A stretch of DNA of 64,000 bases from NCBI RefSeq assembly GCF_001439665.1, contig NZ_LMAK01000017.1, positions 1-64,000 of the forward strand. Direction: 5' to 3'. Source of the DNA: Formosa algae. GTDB taxonomy: Bacteria > Bacteroidota > Bacteroidia > Flavobacteriales > Flavobacteriaceae. A model generated the notes under the pieces. It did no database searches, was not told where the DNA came from, and worked only from the letters and a program-made list of their open reading frames with translations. Of this stretch, positions 25,953 to 36,086 are shown one piece after another (the stretch's first letter is position 1; each line of letters begins with the position of its first letter). Position numbers and translations under genes: made by a program.

Positions 25953-27791
25953 TTAGGTTGCTTGTTCACCATTTGAAAACTTGCGCTCCAACTCCGCCTG
26001 AAATTCTTCCATTACAGGACGCACAGTACTTTCTGGCAAATCTTCAATTTTAATATACATTAAACCATCTACCGCATTATTAAATAATGGATCGACATTA
26101 AAAGCTACTAATCTGGCATTTTGTTTGATATACTTTTTAAGCAATACAGGTAATCTTAAATTCCCTGGTTCTACCTCATCAATAATTTTGTCGAATTTAT
26201 TTAAATCGGCTTCTGTAGCATCAAAAACAAAGTCTTTATCTGCATCTTTTAGCTTCACTTTAAATTCTTTTTTAGGATGCACATATTGCGCCACATACGG
26301 ATCGTAATAATGAGATTTCATAAACTCAATCATTAACGATTTTGAAAAGTTTGAAAACTGATTACTAATACTAACTCCTCCAATTAAATATTTATGTTCT
26401 GGAAAACGCAATGTTGTATGTACAATACCTCTCCAAAGCAAGAAAAGTGGCATGGGTTTTTGCTGAAATTCTTTAATGATAAAAGCGCGTCCCATTTCTA
26501 TAGACTCGCTCATCATTTTATGTAATTCTGGTTCGAAACGGAATAAATCTTGAAGATAAAATCCATCAATACCATATTTTTTAAATATCTCAGCCCCTAA
26601 TCCCATGCGATAAGCCCCTGCAATAACTTTTTGCTCGTCGTCCCACAAAAACATATGGTGATAATAACTATCAAACTTATCTAAATCTATAGACTCGTTA
26701 GTCCCTTCTCCAATCTCACGAAAAGTAATTTCGCGTAAACGTCCTATTTCACGAAGAATTGTAGGCATATCGCTCGAAGATGCTAAGAACACCTCGTAAT
26801 TTTTACTTTGTAGTAACCTACAGTCTAAATCGCGTAATTGCTTAACCTCTTCTTCCATTAAAATGGCATCTCCAGGCGTAACAATACGTTTAGGTGCTTT
26901 AGTTGCCTTTAAATTTATGGTAGACGCTAAACTTCTAAGAATGGTCGATTTTTCTTCGAAGGCATTCGCCAACATATACGTTTTACGTCTTAAAAACTCA
27001 CTATATTCTGGTAAGGTTGAAAATTCTTTTTGGTCTGATACCGGAATAGGTTTCCCGATTCTTACTTTAATAACACGTCGTTTTTGAGTAAGTACTTCTG
27101 AGGGTAATTTTGCTGTTCTTAAGGTATCGTTTAGCTTAGAGATTTCGTAAAACAACTTGCTGTTTTTAGCATGAAAATAAATAGGAACTACAGGAACCTC
27201 TGCACGTTTTACTAATTTTAAAGCTGTGGCTTCCCAAGGTTTATCTACAACCAATTTCCCTTCACGATATGTAGAGACTTCACCAGCAGGAAACAATCCT
27301 AACGGGTGTCCTTCTCTTAAATGTAATAACGCTTGTTTAAAACCTGTAACACTAGATTTTACATCTTTTCGATCTTCAAACGGATTAACAGGCATAATAT
27401 ATGGCTGCAAAGGCTCGATACGGTTCAGTAAAAAATTGGCCATTATTTTAAAGTCGTCGCGTTGTTCTAACAACAACTTAAGTAGTAAAATACCGTCTAT
27501 ACCTCCTAAGGGATGGTTAGACACTGTAATAAATGCACCGTTTTTTGGTAATCGTTTTAAATCTTCTTCTGGAATCTCAAATTTGATATCAAAATGCTCT
27601 AAAATACGATCTAAAAACACTGTGTTTTCTAAGTGTTTATTTTCAAGGTAAAAGTCATTTATTGCAGAAATTTTTAAAACCTTCATTAAACTCCAGCCCA
27701 CAAAAGTGCCTAGAAAGCCCAATTTATCTAAATTGATAGCACTTGCGACTTCATTTGCAGTTACTAATCCCTTTTCATCATTTTTCGCCAT
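25953..27791 (-). CDS. olsF: Bifunctional acyltransferase, OlsF-like (PlsC plus GNAT-type)
   Basis: The 612-residue protein has two acyltransferase domains. The N-terminal one (about 50-270) is PlsC-like, with SNHPLGGIDG (about 91-100), a spaced form of the usual HX4D, and LFPAGEVS. The C-terminal one (about 310-560) looks like an OlsB-type N-acyltransferase: REITFREIGEGTNESIDLDKFDSYYHHMFLWD and AGAYRMGLG. OlsF enzymes of this layout make ornithine lipids, N-acylating ornithine and then O-acylating lyso-ornithine lipid. Both domains are intact, so the call is likely, though substrates are inferred. It lies 22 bases after aspartate kinase on the minus strand. Confidence 0.75.
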   Translation of the reverse strand: MAKNDEKGLVTANEVASAINLDKLGFLGTFVGWSLMKVLKISAINDFYLENKHLENTVFLDRILEHFDIKFEIPEEDLKRLPKNGAFITVSNHPLGGIDGILLLKLLLEQRDDFKIMANFLLNRIEPLQPYIMPVNPFEDRKDVKSSVTGFKQALLHLREGHPLGLFPAGEVSTYREGKLVVDKPWEATALKLVKRAEVPVVPIYFHAKNSKLFYEISKLNDTLRTAKLPSEVLTQKRRVIKVRIGKPIPVSDQKEFSTLPEYSEFLRRKTYMLANAFEEKSTILRSLASTINLKATKAPKRIVTPGDAILMEEEVKQLRDLDCRLLQSKNYEVFLASSSDMPTILREIGRLREITFREIGEGTNESIDLDKFDSYYHHMFLWDDEQKVIAGAYRMGLGAEIFKKYGIDGFYLQDLFRFEPELHKMMSESIEMGRAFIIKEFQQKPMPLFLLWRGIVHTTLRFPEHKYLIGGVSISNQFSNFSKSLMIEFMKSHYYDPYVAQYVHPKKEFKVKLKDADKDFVFDATEADLNKFDKIIDEVEPGNLRLPVLLKKYIKQNARLVAFNVDPLFNNAVDGLMYIKIEDLPESTVRPVMEEFQAELERKFSNGEQAT

Positions 27792-27796
27792 GGTCG

Positions 27797-27804
27797 CAAA
27801 TGTA
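27797..27804 (-). promoter_or_regulatory. -7 box TACATTTG just upstream of the OlsF-like gene
   Basis: The minus strand reads TACATTTG, matching TAnnTTTG, ending five bases before the ATG at 27791. If used, transcription would begin at or next to the start codon, giving a leaderless or near-leaderless message. It may instead be a chance match in the short gap after the aspartate kinase gene. Confidence 0.35.
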
Positions 27805-27813
27805 GTAAATTGT

Positions 27814-29061
27814 TTATTTAGTTACTATTTGTAACGTGTCTTGTGTACGCTGTTGTAATAGTATGTTTTTGTTTTTTGTAAATGAATCTGTAGCGTCAGT
27901 AACGTAATGTCTTACAGTGTATAAAGCCACATTAGAAACATGTGAGACTTTATAAGTAACGCGAAATTGCTCTAAAACGTGTTCTAAATTATTAAAAACA
28001 TCTTCTACACACACAGAAAAGCTAATGGCTGAATTCTGAATTAAGTCGACTTTCATTTTAAAGCGATGTAAAATATTAAAAATATCGCTAATATTTTCTT
28101 CTACAATGTAAGAAAAATCTAAAGACGAAATACATATTAATATCTGTTGTTTTTTAACAATATAACACGGTACTTTTGGACTAATTCCTAAACAGGAATT
28201 GACTACAGTACCCTGAGCTTCTGGATTTAAAAACGATTTTACATACAACGGAATACCTCTACGCTGTAAGGGCTGCAAGGTTTTAGGATGAATGACACTG
28301 GCACCATAAAACGCTAATTCGATAGCTTCTGTATAAGACAATTGTGCTAACAGTTGGGCGTCTTTAAAGTATCTAGGATCGGCATTAAGTACGCCTGGTA
28401 CATCTTTCCAAATGGTAACACTTTCTGCACGTAACGCATAGGCAAAAATGGCAGCGGTATAATCGCTTCCCTCACGTCCTAAAGTAGTTGTATTTTTAGA
28501 ATCACTTCCTAAAAAGCCTTGCGTTATAAAAACCGTATTTTGGTTTGCTAAAATTGAAATCTGTCGCTCTGTAACCTCCCAATTCACAGTAGCTCGCCTA
28601 AAGTTTGCATCTGTATGTATATAATTACGCACATCTAACCAAGTAGTGTTCAGGCCTATTTTGTTTAAGTATGCACTCACTATAGCTGTTGAGAGCAGCT
28701 CGCCAAACCCAATAATCTGATCGTAAACAAAGTCATAATCGGTAGACGTATTGGTTTTTAAAATCGTTTTTAACTCATTTATATAATTTAAAACGACATT
28801 AAATATAGGATGGTTTTTATCTGAAAACAGATCTGAAATTATGGTTTCATGAAAATCTGAAACCACATGAATAGAAGCATTCAATTCAGATTTCGAATAC
28901 AAATAATTAGAGACAACAGCCTCTAAAGCGTTTGTAATCTTTCCCATTGCAGATATGATTACAACAGGATATTCATTAGAGTAATCTTTTAAAATTGCAG
29001 ACAAGTTTTTAACCCCTTCGGCATCTTTTACAGAAGCACCTCCGAATTTAAATATTTTCAT
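27814..29061 (-). CDS. lysC: Aspartate kinase
   Basis: The enzyme phosphorylates aspartate, the first step to lysine, threonine, methionine and diaminopimelate. The 415-residue protein is monofunctional. Motifs are KFGGASVKDAEGVKNL at the N-terminus, GFGELLSTAIVSAYL, TLGREGSDYTAA and VPGVLNADPRYF. A C-terminal ACT-like regulatory region (about 300-400) is present. Its start is adjacent to the stop of a GNAT gene with no gap, and the OlsF-like gene follows 22 bases later, so the three may form a transcription unit. Which amino acid inhibits it cannot be told. Confidence 0.93.
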   Translation of the reverse strand: MKIFKFGGASVKDAEGVKNLSAILKDYSNEYPVVIISAMGKITNALEAVVSNYLYSKSELNASIHVVSDFHETIISDLFSDKNHPIFNVVLNYINELKTILKTNTSTDYDFVYDQIIGFGELLSTAIVSAYLNKIGLNTTWLDVRNYIHTDANFRRATVNWEVTERQISILANQNTVFITQGFLGSDSKNTTTLGREGSDYTAAIFAYALRAESVTIWKDVPGVLNADPRYFKDAQLLAQLSYTEAIELAFYGASVIHPKTLQPLQRRGIPLYVKSFLNPEAQGTVVNSCLGISPKVPCYIVKKQQILICISSLDFSYIVEENISDIFNILHRFKMKVDLIQNSAISFSVCVEDVFNNLEHVLEQFRVTYKVSHVSNVALYTVRHYVTDATDSFTKNKNILLQQRTQDTLQIVTK

Positions 29062-29541
29062 TTACAACTTATCAATGTAATTCTTTATGGCTGCTTCGTT
29101 TAATTGCACAACATCCCAATCCCGTAACACGGTTGCTCCTTTGCTTTCGTAAAAAGCAATTGCTGGTTCGTTCCAATCTATAACCTCCCAATTAATACGT
29201 TTCGCGCCTTTACTATGTCCATATTTAACAACTTCGTTTAGCAAAGCAGTTCCCACTCCAGTACCTCTATAGGCTTCATTTACAATTAAATCTTCTAAAT
29301 GAATAATAGGTCCCTTCCAAGTCGAATAACGATTATAAACCAAAGCAATACCTTTTATTTCTCCTTCAATTTCTGCTACAAAACATGTAAATAATGGGTG
29401 CGCTCCAAAACCATCGCGTTCCAAATCGCTCACTGTAACTTCTACAGCTTCAGGCTCTTTTTCGTAAATGGCTAATTCGTAAATAAGTTCAAGTACGCCT
29501 GCCATATCTTCAATTTTGGCTGGTCTTATTTTAATATTCAT
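29062..29541 (-). CDS. GNAT N-acetyltransferase (diamine acetyltransferase-like)
   Basis: This 159-residue protein has the GNAT fold: KIRPAKIEDMAGVLELIYELAIYE, GIALVYNRYSTWKGPIIHLEDLIV, the acetyl-CoA loop EAYRGTGVGTALLNEVV (about 94-110) and NEPAIAFYESKGA. The WKGPIIHLEDL pattern resembles spermidine/thialysine acetyltransferases, which act on polyamines or related amines, but the substrate is inferred only by likeness. The stop abuts the start of aspartate kinase, so they are co-translated from one message. Confidence 0.88.
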   Translation of the reverse strand: MNIKIRPAKIEDMAGVLELIYELAIYEKEPEAVEVTVSDLERDGFGAHPLFTCFVAEIEGEIKGIALVYNRYSTWKGPIIHLEDLIVNEAYRGTGVGTALLNEVVKYGHSKGAKRINWEVIDWNEPAIAFYESKGATVLRDWDVVQLNEAAIKNYIDKL

Positions 29542-29654
29542 AATAATGCTTTAAGTCATCAAATATATGTAAAATGAATGGATTATAATTTTGACTCAAA
29601 CGTTATAGTTTAACAAAAAACACGATATTTGTAAAAAACAAACATTACCAACAA

Positions 29655-30665
29655 ATGTCAAAACAGAACAAAACACTAGGTGAATTTATTATCGAAAACC
29701 AAACCGCTTTTAAATACACCACAGGAGAGTTAACACGATTATTAAATTCTATCCGATTAGCTGCTAAAGTTGTAAACCACGAAGTGAATAAAGCAGGATT
29801 AGTAGACATCATAGGTGCTGCTGGAGATGTAAACATTCAAGGTGAAGACCAACAAAAACTAGATGTTTACGCTAATGATATTTTTATACAAACACTAAAA
29901 AAACGAAATATTGTTTGTGGTATTGCGAGTGAAGAAGAAGATGATTTTATCACTATTAACAGTCAAGATTCTAACAACCAAAATAAATACATTGTATTAA
30001 TTGATCCTTTAGATGGATCTTCTAACATTGATGTAAACGTTTCTGTAGGTACCATTTTCTCGATTTACAGACGTGTTACTCCTGTAGGAACTCCTGTTAC
30101 TATTGAAGATTTCTTACAAGAAGGTCACCAACAAGTAGCAGCTGGTTATGTTGTTTACGGAACCTCTACCATGTTAGTATATACTACTGGAGCCGGTGTA
30201 AATGGTTTTACATTAAACCCTGCAATTGGAACCTTTTACTTATCGCATCCAGATATGTCGTTCCCTGAAGATGGTCAAATTTATTCTTGTAACGAAGGAA
30301 ACTACATTCATTTCCCTCAAGGTATAAAAGATTACATTAAATATTGCCAAAAAGAAGAAGGCGACAGACCGTATACTTCTAGATACATTGGATCTTTAGT
30401 ATCCGATTTTCATAGAAACATGATTAAAGGTGGTATTTATTTATACCCTAAAAGTTCTAAAAACCCACAAGGTAAATTGCGTTTATTATACGAATGTAAT
30501 CCTATGGCATTCTTAGCAGAACAAGCTAACGGAAAAGCCAGCGACGGTTTTAGACGTATTATGGACATTAAACCAACAGAGTTACACGAACGTGTGCCTT
30601 TTATATGCGGAAGTAAAAACATGGTTGAAAAAGCCGAAGAGTTTGAACGCAACGCAAAACAATAA
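29655..30665 (+). CDS. fbp: Fructose-1,6-bisphosphatase class 1
   Basis: The enzyme removes the 1-phosphate of fructose 1,6-bisphosphate in gluconeogenesis. The 336-residue length fits class 1. Motifs are the metal-binding ASEEEDD (about 94-100), the signature [20 protein letters not shown] (about 115-134) and the C-terminal substrate segment [20 protein letters not shown]. It is monocistronic between two divergent or convergent genes and ends in a strong terminator. Confidence 0.97.
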   Translation: MSKQNKTLGEFIIENQTAFKYTTGELTRLLNSIRLAAKVVNHEVNKAGLVDIIGAAGDVNIQGEDQQKLDVYANDIFIQTLKKRNIVCGIASEEEDDFITINSQDSNNQNKYIVLIDPLDGSSNIDVNVSVGTIFSIYRRVTPVGTPVTIEDFLQEGHQQVAAGYVVYGTSTMLVYTTGAGVNGFTLNPAIGTFYLSHPDMSFPEDGQIYSCNEGNYIHFPQGIKDYIKYCQKEEGDRPYTSRYIGSLVSDFHRNMIKGGIYLYPKSSKNPQGKLRLLYECNPMAFLAEQANGKASDGFRRIMDIKPTELHERVPFICGSKNMVEKAEEFERNAKQ

Positions 30666-30670
30666 TTTCA

Positions 30671-30712
30671 AATAAAAAAAGCGAGCATTATTAAATGCTC
30701 GCTTTTTTTATT
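30671..30712. terminator. Bidirectional terminator between fbp and the TerB gene
   Basis: A 19-bp perfect stem (30671-30689 with 30694-30712) has a 4-base loop; the core is GCGAGCATT/AATGCTCGC flanked by A- and T-runs. It serves both convergent genes. Confidence 0.92.
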
Positions 30713-30731
30713 ATTAGAAGAAAGTAAATGC

Positions 30732-31160
30732 TTACTTCTTCATTTTTTTCATTTCTGCAACAAACGTTTCTAAATCTACGTCGTTTTCTACTAGTTCTAA
30801 AGACTTTTCTACAATAGCTCTGTGATTAGAAGAAAAACCTAAACCAAGACACATTTTACGTAGTAAAGTAATTTCACTTTCACCATTTATATGGTCTAAA
30901 TTTACCATACGTGCCAAATCGTATAAACGCTCTAAACGCTTATCATATTCTACAGGAGGATTAATTGGGTGAGATTTATAATCAATTAAAATCTGTTCGT
31001 AATCCTTTTCATTTATGTGTAAATTAGTAGCTACGCGATCTAAAAATGCACGCTCTTCTGCCGAAATAATACCGTCATCCATAGCCACATGTACTATCGC
31101 CGCAAAATGATCTTTATTACGTTCTGTAAATCCGCTACCAAATAATTTTGAATAAGACAT
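30732..31160 (-). CDS. TerB family tellurite resistance-like protein
   Basis: This 142-residue protein is all-helical, with the TerB-type acidic segment HVAMDDGIISAEERAFLDRVA (about 27-47) and a second copy of the EF-like pattern NGESEITLLRKMCLGLG. TerB domains bind divalent metal ions through acidic residues and occur in several stress-related contexts. No other ter genes are nearby, so tellurite resistance is a family name only. It is probably a lone cytosolic protein. Confidence 0.87.
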   Translation of the reverse strand: MSYSKLFGSGFTERNKDHFAAIVHVAMDDGIISAEERAFLDRVATNLHINEKDYEQILIDYKSHPINPPVEYDKRLERLYDLARMVNLDHINGESEITLLRKMCLGLGFSSNHRAIVEKSLELVENDVDLETFVAEMKKMKK

Positions 31161-31312
31161 ATCTTTTATTTTTTGAGGCGACTAATATAAATAAACTTTA
31201 ATTGTTAATAAATTTAATTATCAGTAAATTTTCTTAATAAATTTAATAAAAATTCAATTATCAATCCTTTTTAATTTCATAAATCGTTAACATTATTTAT
31301 AAACACATGCCC

Positions 31313-31320
31313 TATATTTG
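31313..31320 (+). promoter_or_regulatory. -7 box TATATTTG of mfd
   Basis: A perfect TAnnTTTG match lies 16 bases before the mfd start codon at 31337, giving a predicted leader of about 10 bases. It supports the TTG start. Confidence 0.5.
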
Positions 31321-31336
31321 CAAAAAATAAATTGCC

Positions 31337-34300
31337 TTGAGTAAAAATAACCTCTTGCAAACATTTGCACAAACTTTGCAAACGCAAAATTTGCAACTTG
31401 CCATTTCTAAAAGTGAAAGTAAAACGGTTTTAAAAGGTCTTGTAGGCTCTTCGTTTTCTTTAGTGATCGCCGAAGTTTTTAAATATGCAGAAAAACCTTT
31501 CTTATTAATTTTTAATGATAAAGAAGAAGCGGCCTATTATTTAAACGATTTAGAACAGTTATTAAACACTAAGGATGTACTCTTTTATCCTGGAAGTTAC
31601 CGCAGACCTTATCAGATTGAAGAAACCGATAATGCTAACGTATTATTACGTGCCGAAGTTTTAAACCGAATAAATTCGCGTAAAAAACCAGCCATAATCG
31701 TTACATATACCGATGCGTTATTTGAAAAAGTTGTTACCAAAAAAGAGTTAGAACGCAACACCCTTAAAATTGCAGTAAACGATAATCTATCTATAGATTT
31801 TGTAAACGAAATTTTATTTGAATATAAATTTAAACGTGTCGATTTTGTAACCGAACCTGGAGAATTTTCTGTCCGTGGTGGTATTGTAGATGTATTTTCT
31901 TTCTCTCATGACGAACCTTATCGTATAGAATTTTTTGGAGACGATGTGGACAGTATAAGAACGTTTGATGTAGAAACGCAACTCTCTACAGAACAGATCA
32001 AGAAAATTAGCATTATTCCAAATGTTGAGAACAAACTTTTAGACGAAAGCCGCGAAAGTTTTCTAAAATATATGTCGTCCAAAACGGTTGTATTTTCTAA
32101 AAACAGTCAGTTATTATTTTCAGGAAGTGATGTCCTTTTTGGCAAGGCTGAAGAGGCTTTCGAGAATTTAAATTCCGATTTAAAACACGGCACACCAAGC
32201 GAGTTATTTTGCAATTCAGAACTTCTTAAAAAACAACTTTTAAAATTCACAGTCGTAGAATTTGGGAGCGGTTATTATTTCACCAAAAGCATAGATACTG
32301 GGATTGTTTTTAACACGACACCTCAGCCTTCATTTAATAAACAATTCGACCTTTTAATAGACGATTTAAATAGCAATCACAACAAAGGGTTTACAAATTA
32401 TATTGCCTGTGTAAGTGAACAACAAGCGAAACGTTTTCACGATATATTTCAAGACATTGAACAAGGTGTGTCTTATCAAACCATAGTACTTTCATTACAC
32501 CAAGGATTTGTAGACCACACTAATCAAGTGGTGTGCTATACAGACCATCAAATCTTTGAGCGTTATCATAAATTCAGTCTTAAAAATGGATATGCAAAAA
32601 AGCAATCCATCACTTTAAAAGAACTGACCAATCTTGAAATTGGCGATTATGTAACCCACATCGATCACGGTGTAGGACGTTTTGGCGGACTTCAAAAAAT
32701 AGATGTTGAAGGCAAAAAACAAGAAGCCATAAAACTAATTTATGGGGAGCGCGATATTTTATATTTAAGTATACACGCGTTACACAAAATTACCAAGTTT
32801 AATGGTAAAGATGGTAAGCCTCCAAAAATTCATAAACTAGGTAGTAACGCATGGAAAGTCTTAAAGCAAAAAACAAAAACGCGTGTTAAAGAAATTGCCT
32901 TTAACCTGATTAAACTATATGCCAAACGTAAGTTAGAAAAAGGCTATCAATATAATCCAGATAGCCATTTACAACACGAACTAGAAGCCTCTTTTATTTA
33001 CGAAGACACGCCAGATCAAAGCACCTCTACTGCCGATATTAAAAACGACATGGAAAGCGAACGCCCTATGGATCGCTTAGTTTGTGGCGATGTTGGATTT
33101 GGAAAAACAGAAGTTGCCATTCGTGCAGCCTTTAAAGCGGTAGATAATGGTAAACAAGTGGCCGTTTTGGTACCAACAACTATTTTAGCATATCAGCATC
33201 ATAAAACCTTTAGAGAGCGTTTAAAAGACTTCCCCGTTACGGTAGATTATGTTAACCGATTTAGATCGGCTAAAGAAAAGCGCGACACATTAGAGCGTTT
33301 GGAGAAAGGACATGTCGATATTATTATTGGAACCCATCAACTGGTTAACAAAAGTGTTGTTTTTAAAGATTTGGGCTTATTAATTGTAGATGAAGAACAA
33401 AAGTTTGGAGTTGCTGTAAAAGAAAAACTTAAGACTTTAAAAGATAACGTAGACGTACTTACATTAACTGCGACGCCAATTCCTAGAACGCTTCAGTTTA
33501 GTTTAATGGCTGCTCGAGATTTATCGGTAATTACAACACCTCCACCTAATCGTTACCCTATTGAAAGTAATGTAATTCGTTTTGAAGAAGAAACCATTCG
33601 TGATGCTGTGAGTTATGAAATTCAGCGTGGCGGACAGATTTATTTCATTCATAACCGTATTGAAAACATTAAGGAAGTTGCCGGTTTAATTCAGCGCTTG
33701 GTTCCCGATGCTAAAGTAGGTATTGGTCACGGCCAAATGGAAGGTAAAAAATTAGAAAACCTGATGCTTGCTTTTATGAATGGTGATTTTGATGTACTAG
33801 TAAGTACAACCATTGTAGAAAGTGGCTTAGATGTCCCGAACGCCAACACCATTTTTATAAATAATGCCAATAATTTTGGATTGAGCGATTTACACCAAAT
33901 GCGTGGTCGTGTAGGACGAAGTAACAAAAAAGCATTCTGTTATTTCATCACACCAGAATATTCTTCTATGACAGCAGATGCCAGAAAACGTATTACCGCT
34001 CTGGAACAATTTACAGAGTTAGGAAGCGGATTTAATATTGCCATGAAGGATTTAGAAATTCGTGGTGCAGGAGATTTATTAGGAGGAGAACAAAGCGGAT
34101 TTATAAATGATATTGGATTTGACACCTATCAGAAAATTTTAAATGAAGCCATTGAAGAATTAAAAGAAAACGAGTTTAAAGATTTATATCCAGAAGAAGA
34201 AGGTAAGCCTAAAGAATACGTTAAAGACATCACTATAGATACCGATTTTGAATTGCTTTTCCCAGACGATTATGTAAATAATATTGCCGAACGTTTAAAT

Positions 34301-34684
34301 CTGTATACACAGCTAAACCAATTAAAAACTGAAGACGAATTAATAACTTTCGAGAAAGAACTTACAGACCGTTTTGGTGAATTACCAATACAAGTTGTAG
34401 ACCTCTTAAATAGTGTACGCGTAAAATGGCTTGCAACAAAAATTGGAATTGAGAAACTCGTTATGAAACAAGGTAAAATGGTTGGCTATTTTGTGAGCGA
34501 TCAAAAAAGTTCATTCTACCAAAGTTCTAGTTTTACCAACGTTTTAAAATTTGTACAAACCAATCCAAGAGCATGTAAAATGAAGGAAAAACAAACTCGT
34601 GCAGGACTTCGTTTATTACTTACCTTCGACAATATTAAATCTGTAAAACAGGCCTTACTTGCCCTAAAACCTATTTTAAATTAA
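31337..34684 (+). CDS. mfd: Transcription-repair coupling factor Mfd
   Basis: Mfd pushes stalled RNA polymerase off DNA and recruits UvrA for repair. The 1,115-residue protein has the N-terminal UvrB-homology region (about 30-200, with LFYPGSYRRPYQIEETDN), the polymerase-interacting domain (about 430-500, with IGDYVTHIDHGVGRFGG), the RecG-like helicase core with Walker A GDVGFGKTEVA and DEEQ box VDEEQKFGV, VSTTIVESGLDVPNANT, and a C-terminal TRCF domain. The TTG start follows an in-frame stop just upstream and a -7 box 16 bases before. It is followed by a thioredoxin-like gene 7 bases later. Confidence 0.97.
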   Translation: MSKNNLLQTFAQTLQTQNLQLAISKSESKTVLKGLVGSSFSLVIAEVFKYAEKPFLLIFNDKEEAAYYLNDLEQLLNTKDVLFYPGSYRRPYQIEETDNANVLLRAEVLNRINSRKKPAIIVTYTDALFEKVVTKKELERNTLKIAVNDNLSIDFVNEILFEYKFKRVDFVTEPGEFSVRGGIVDVFSFSHDEPYRIEFFGDDVDSIRTFDVETQLSTEQIKKISIIPNVENKLLDESRESFLKYMSSKTVVFSKNSQLLFSGSDVLFGKAEEAFENLNSDLKHGTPSELFCNSELLKKQLLKFTVVEFGSGYYFTKSIDTGIVFNTTPQPSFNKQFDLLIDDLNSNHNKGFTNYIACVSEQQAKRFHDIFQDIEQGVSYQTIVLSLHQGFVDHTNQVVCYTDHQIFERYHKFSLKNGYAKKQSITLKELTNLEIGDYVTHIDHGVGRFGGLQKIDVEGKKQEAIKLIYGERDILYLSIHALHKITKFNGKDGKPPKIHKLGSNAWKVLKQKTKTRVKEIAFNLIKLYAKRKLEKGYQYNPDSHLQHELEASFIYEDTPDQSTSTADIKNDMESERPMDRLVCGDVGFGKTEVAIRAAFKAVDNGKQVAVLVPTTILAYQHHKTFRERLKDFPVTVDYVNRFRSAKEKRDTLERLEKGHVDIIIGTHQLVNKSVVFKDLGLLIVDEEQKFGVAVKEKLKTLKDNVDVLTLTATPIPRTLQFSLMAARDLSVITTPPPNRYPIESNVIRFEEETIRDAVSYEIQRGGQIYFIHNRIENIKEVAGLIQRLVPDAKVGIGHGQMEGKKLENLMLAFMNGDFDVLVSTTIVESGLDVPNANTIFINNANNFGLSDLHQMRGRVGRSNKKAFCYFITPEYSSMTADARKRITALEQFTELGSGFNIAMKDLEIRGAGDLLGGEQSGFINDIGFDTYQKILNEAIEELKENEFKDLYPEEEGKPKEYVKDITIDTDFELLFPDDYVNNIAERLNLYTQLNQLKTEDELITFEKELTDRFGELPIQVVDLLNSVRVKWLATKIGIEKLVMKQGKMVGYFVSDQKSSFYQSSSFTNVLKFVQTNPRACKMKEKQTRAGLRLLLTFDNIKSVKQALLALKPILN

Positions 34685-34691
34685 AACATTC

Positions 34692-35993
34692 ATGAAAAAA
34701 TTAATATTAGCCCTAGTCTTACTTCCAACTTTAGTCTTTGCACAGCATAAAATTTCAGGTACGTTTTCTCCTGCAAAACAATTTAAAGCAGCTCTATTAT
34801 ACAAACTAGAGCCTGCCAAAACAGTCTACATTAACAACACCACCATTGTAGATGGTCGCTTTGAAATGCTGTTAGATGCTTCTGTAAAACCGGGTATGTA
34901 TCGCATAGTTTATGCATTACCTCAAGATCAATATAATTTCGATTTTATTTACAATAATGAAGATGTTGTTTTCGATTTTAATGCAAACAAAGGCATGTCT
35001 TTTCAAGCGTCTAAAGAGAATATTTTACTAAACAATTACAAACACGAAATGTATGTTGTTAAAGGTAAAATTAACACCCTTTACAGTGATAAAGACATAG
35101 ACAAAGCCGAATATACTGCCTGTATAAAAGAATTAAAAGAGATACAAGAAAAAGCAGAACAAGCGTCTAAAGACATGTTAGCATATGATTTTATTAAAGC
35201 TAGCAGAACTTACACACCCAATACTTTTGAAGATGCTGCAACCTACTTTAATAATTATAAAACCCATTATTTTAATCCGATAGATTTTAGTAATCCGGTA
35301 TTACAACGTTCAGGATTCTTAATGGATGCCGCTATAAAATACATCTACACCTTTGTTGATAATGGGCACAAAAACACATCTTATAAAAACAATATAGATG
35401 ATGTTGTGCGTATAACTTCAAAAGAAAAAGCGATTCAGAAATCAATTTTAGAATCGTTATGGAATCAATTTAAAAATAAAAACAATGAAGAGGTTACCAA
35501 TTACATTGCCTCACAACACCTTCAGAAATTATTAGATCCTGTTAAAGACGAAATTCTGTTGTCTGACATGAAAGCATTTCAGAATACTGCTATGGGCGCA
35601 ACAGCTCCAGATTTCTCTTGGCCTTCTAAAATGGGCAGTACTAAACTAAGTGAGCTTAGCGGAAAAGATTTTTATATTGTCACATTTTGGAGTAGCACCT
35701 GTTCACATTGTTTAGCAGAATTACCAGTTTTAAAGACGTATTTAAGCAACAAAAAGAACATTCAGGTTTTAGCTGTAGGGCTAGAAGACGAACGTGAAAA
35801 TTGGGAAAAAACCATTGTAGATTATCCGGATTTCACTCAAATTTACGGGTACAATAAATGGGATAATCCTATTCCTATTGCTTATGGTATTTCAAGTACA
35901 CCATCGTTTTTTGTATTAGATAAAGACAAGAAAATTGTTGCTAAACCAAATGATGTAACAGCTTTAACAGCCTACTTAGACTCTCAAAAATAA
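34692..35993 (+). CDS. Exported TlpA/thioredoxin-like protein with an N-terminal DUF4369-like domain
   Basis: This 433-residue protein has a signal peptide (about 1-17, cut near VFAQ), an N-terminal beta-rich domain (about 20-120, resembling DUF4369), a helical linker, and a C-terminal TlpA-like thioredoxin domain (about 295-430). The active site is FWSSTCSHCLAELPVL (CSHC, about residue 335). Such proteins act in periplasmic disulfide exchange, often reduction for metal or cytochrome maturation; the partner is unknown. It starts seven bases after mfd and is closed by a terminator. Confidence 0.85.
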   Translation: MKKLILALVLLPTLVFAQHKISGTFSPAKQFKAALLYKLEPAKTVYINNTTIVDGRFEMLLDASVKPGMYRIVYALPQDQYNFDFIYNNEDVVFDFNANKGMSFQASKENILLNNYKHEMYVVKGKINTLYSDKDIDKAEYTACIKELKEIQEKAEQASKDMLAYDFIKASRTYTPNTFEDAATYFNNYKTHYFNPIDFSNPVLQRSGFLMDAAIKYIYTFVDNGHKNTSYKNNIDDVVRITSKEKAIQKSILESLWNQFKNKNNEEVTNYIASQHLQKLLDPVKDEILLSDMKAFQNTAMGATAPDFSWPSKMGSTKLSELSGKDFYIVTFWSSTCSHCLAELPVLKTYLSNKKNIQVLAVGLEDERENWEKTIVDYPDFTQIYGYNKWDNPIPIAYGISSTPSFFVLDKDKKIVAKPNDVTALTAYLDSQK

Positions 35994-36022
35994 AAACTAG
36001 ATATTTACTAAATAGCATTAAA

Positions 36023-36065
36023 AAGCAAAAAGCTGAGCAATAATAAATTGCTCAGCTTTTTGCTT
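36023..36065. terminator. Bidirectional terminator after the TlpA-like gene
   Basis: A 19-bp perfect stem (36023-36041 with 36047-36065) with a 5-base loop has the core AGCTGAGCAAT/ATTGCTCAGCT and flanking A- and T-runs. The converging GNAT gene ends 22 bases later. Confidence 0.92.
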
Positions 36066-36086
36066 ATCTACAGGATATATATAATG

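Noticed and set aside
30732-31160. Tellurite resistance operon
   Set aside because: Only a lone TerB-domain gene is present; no other ter genes are nearby.
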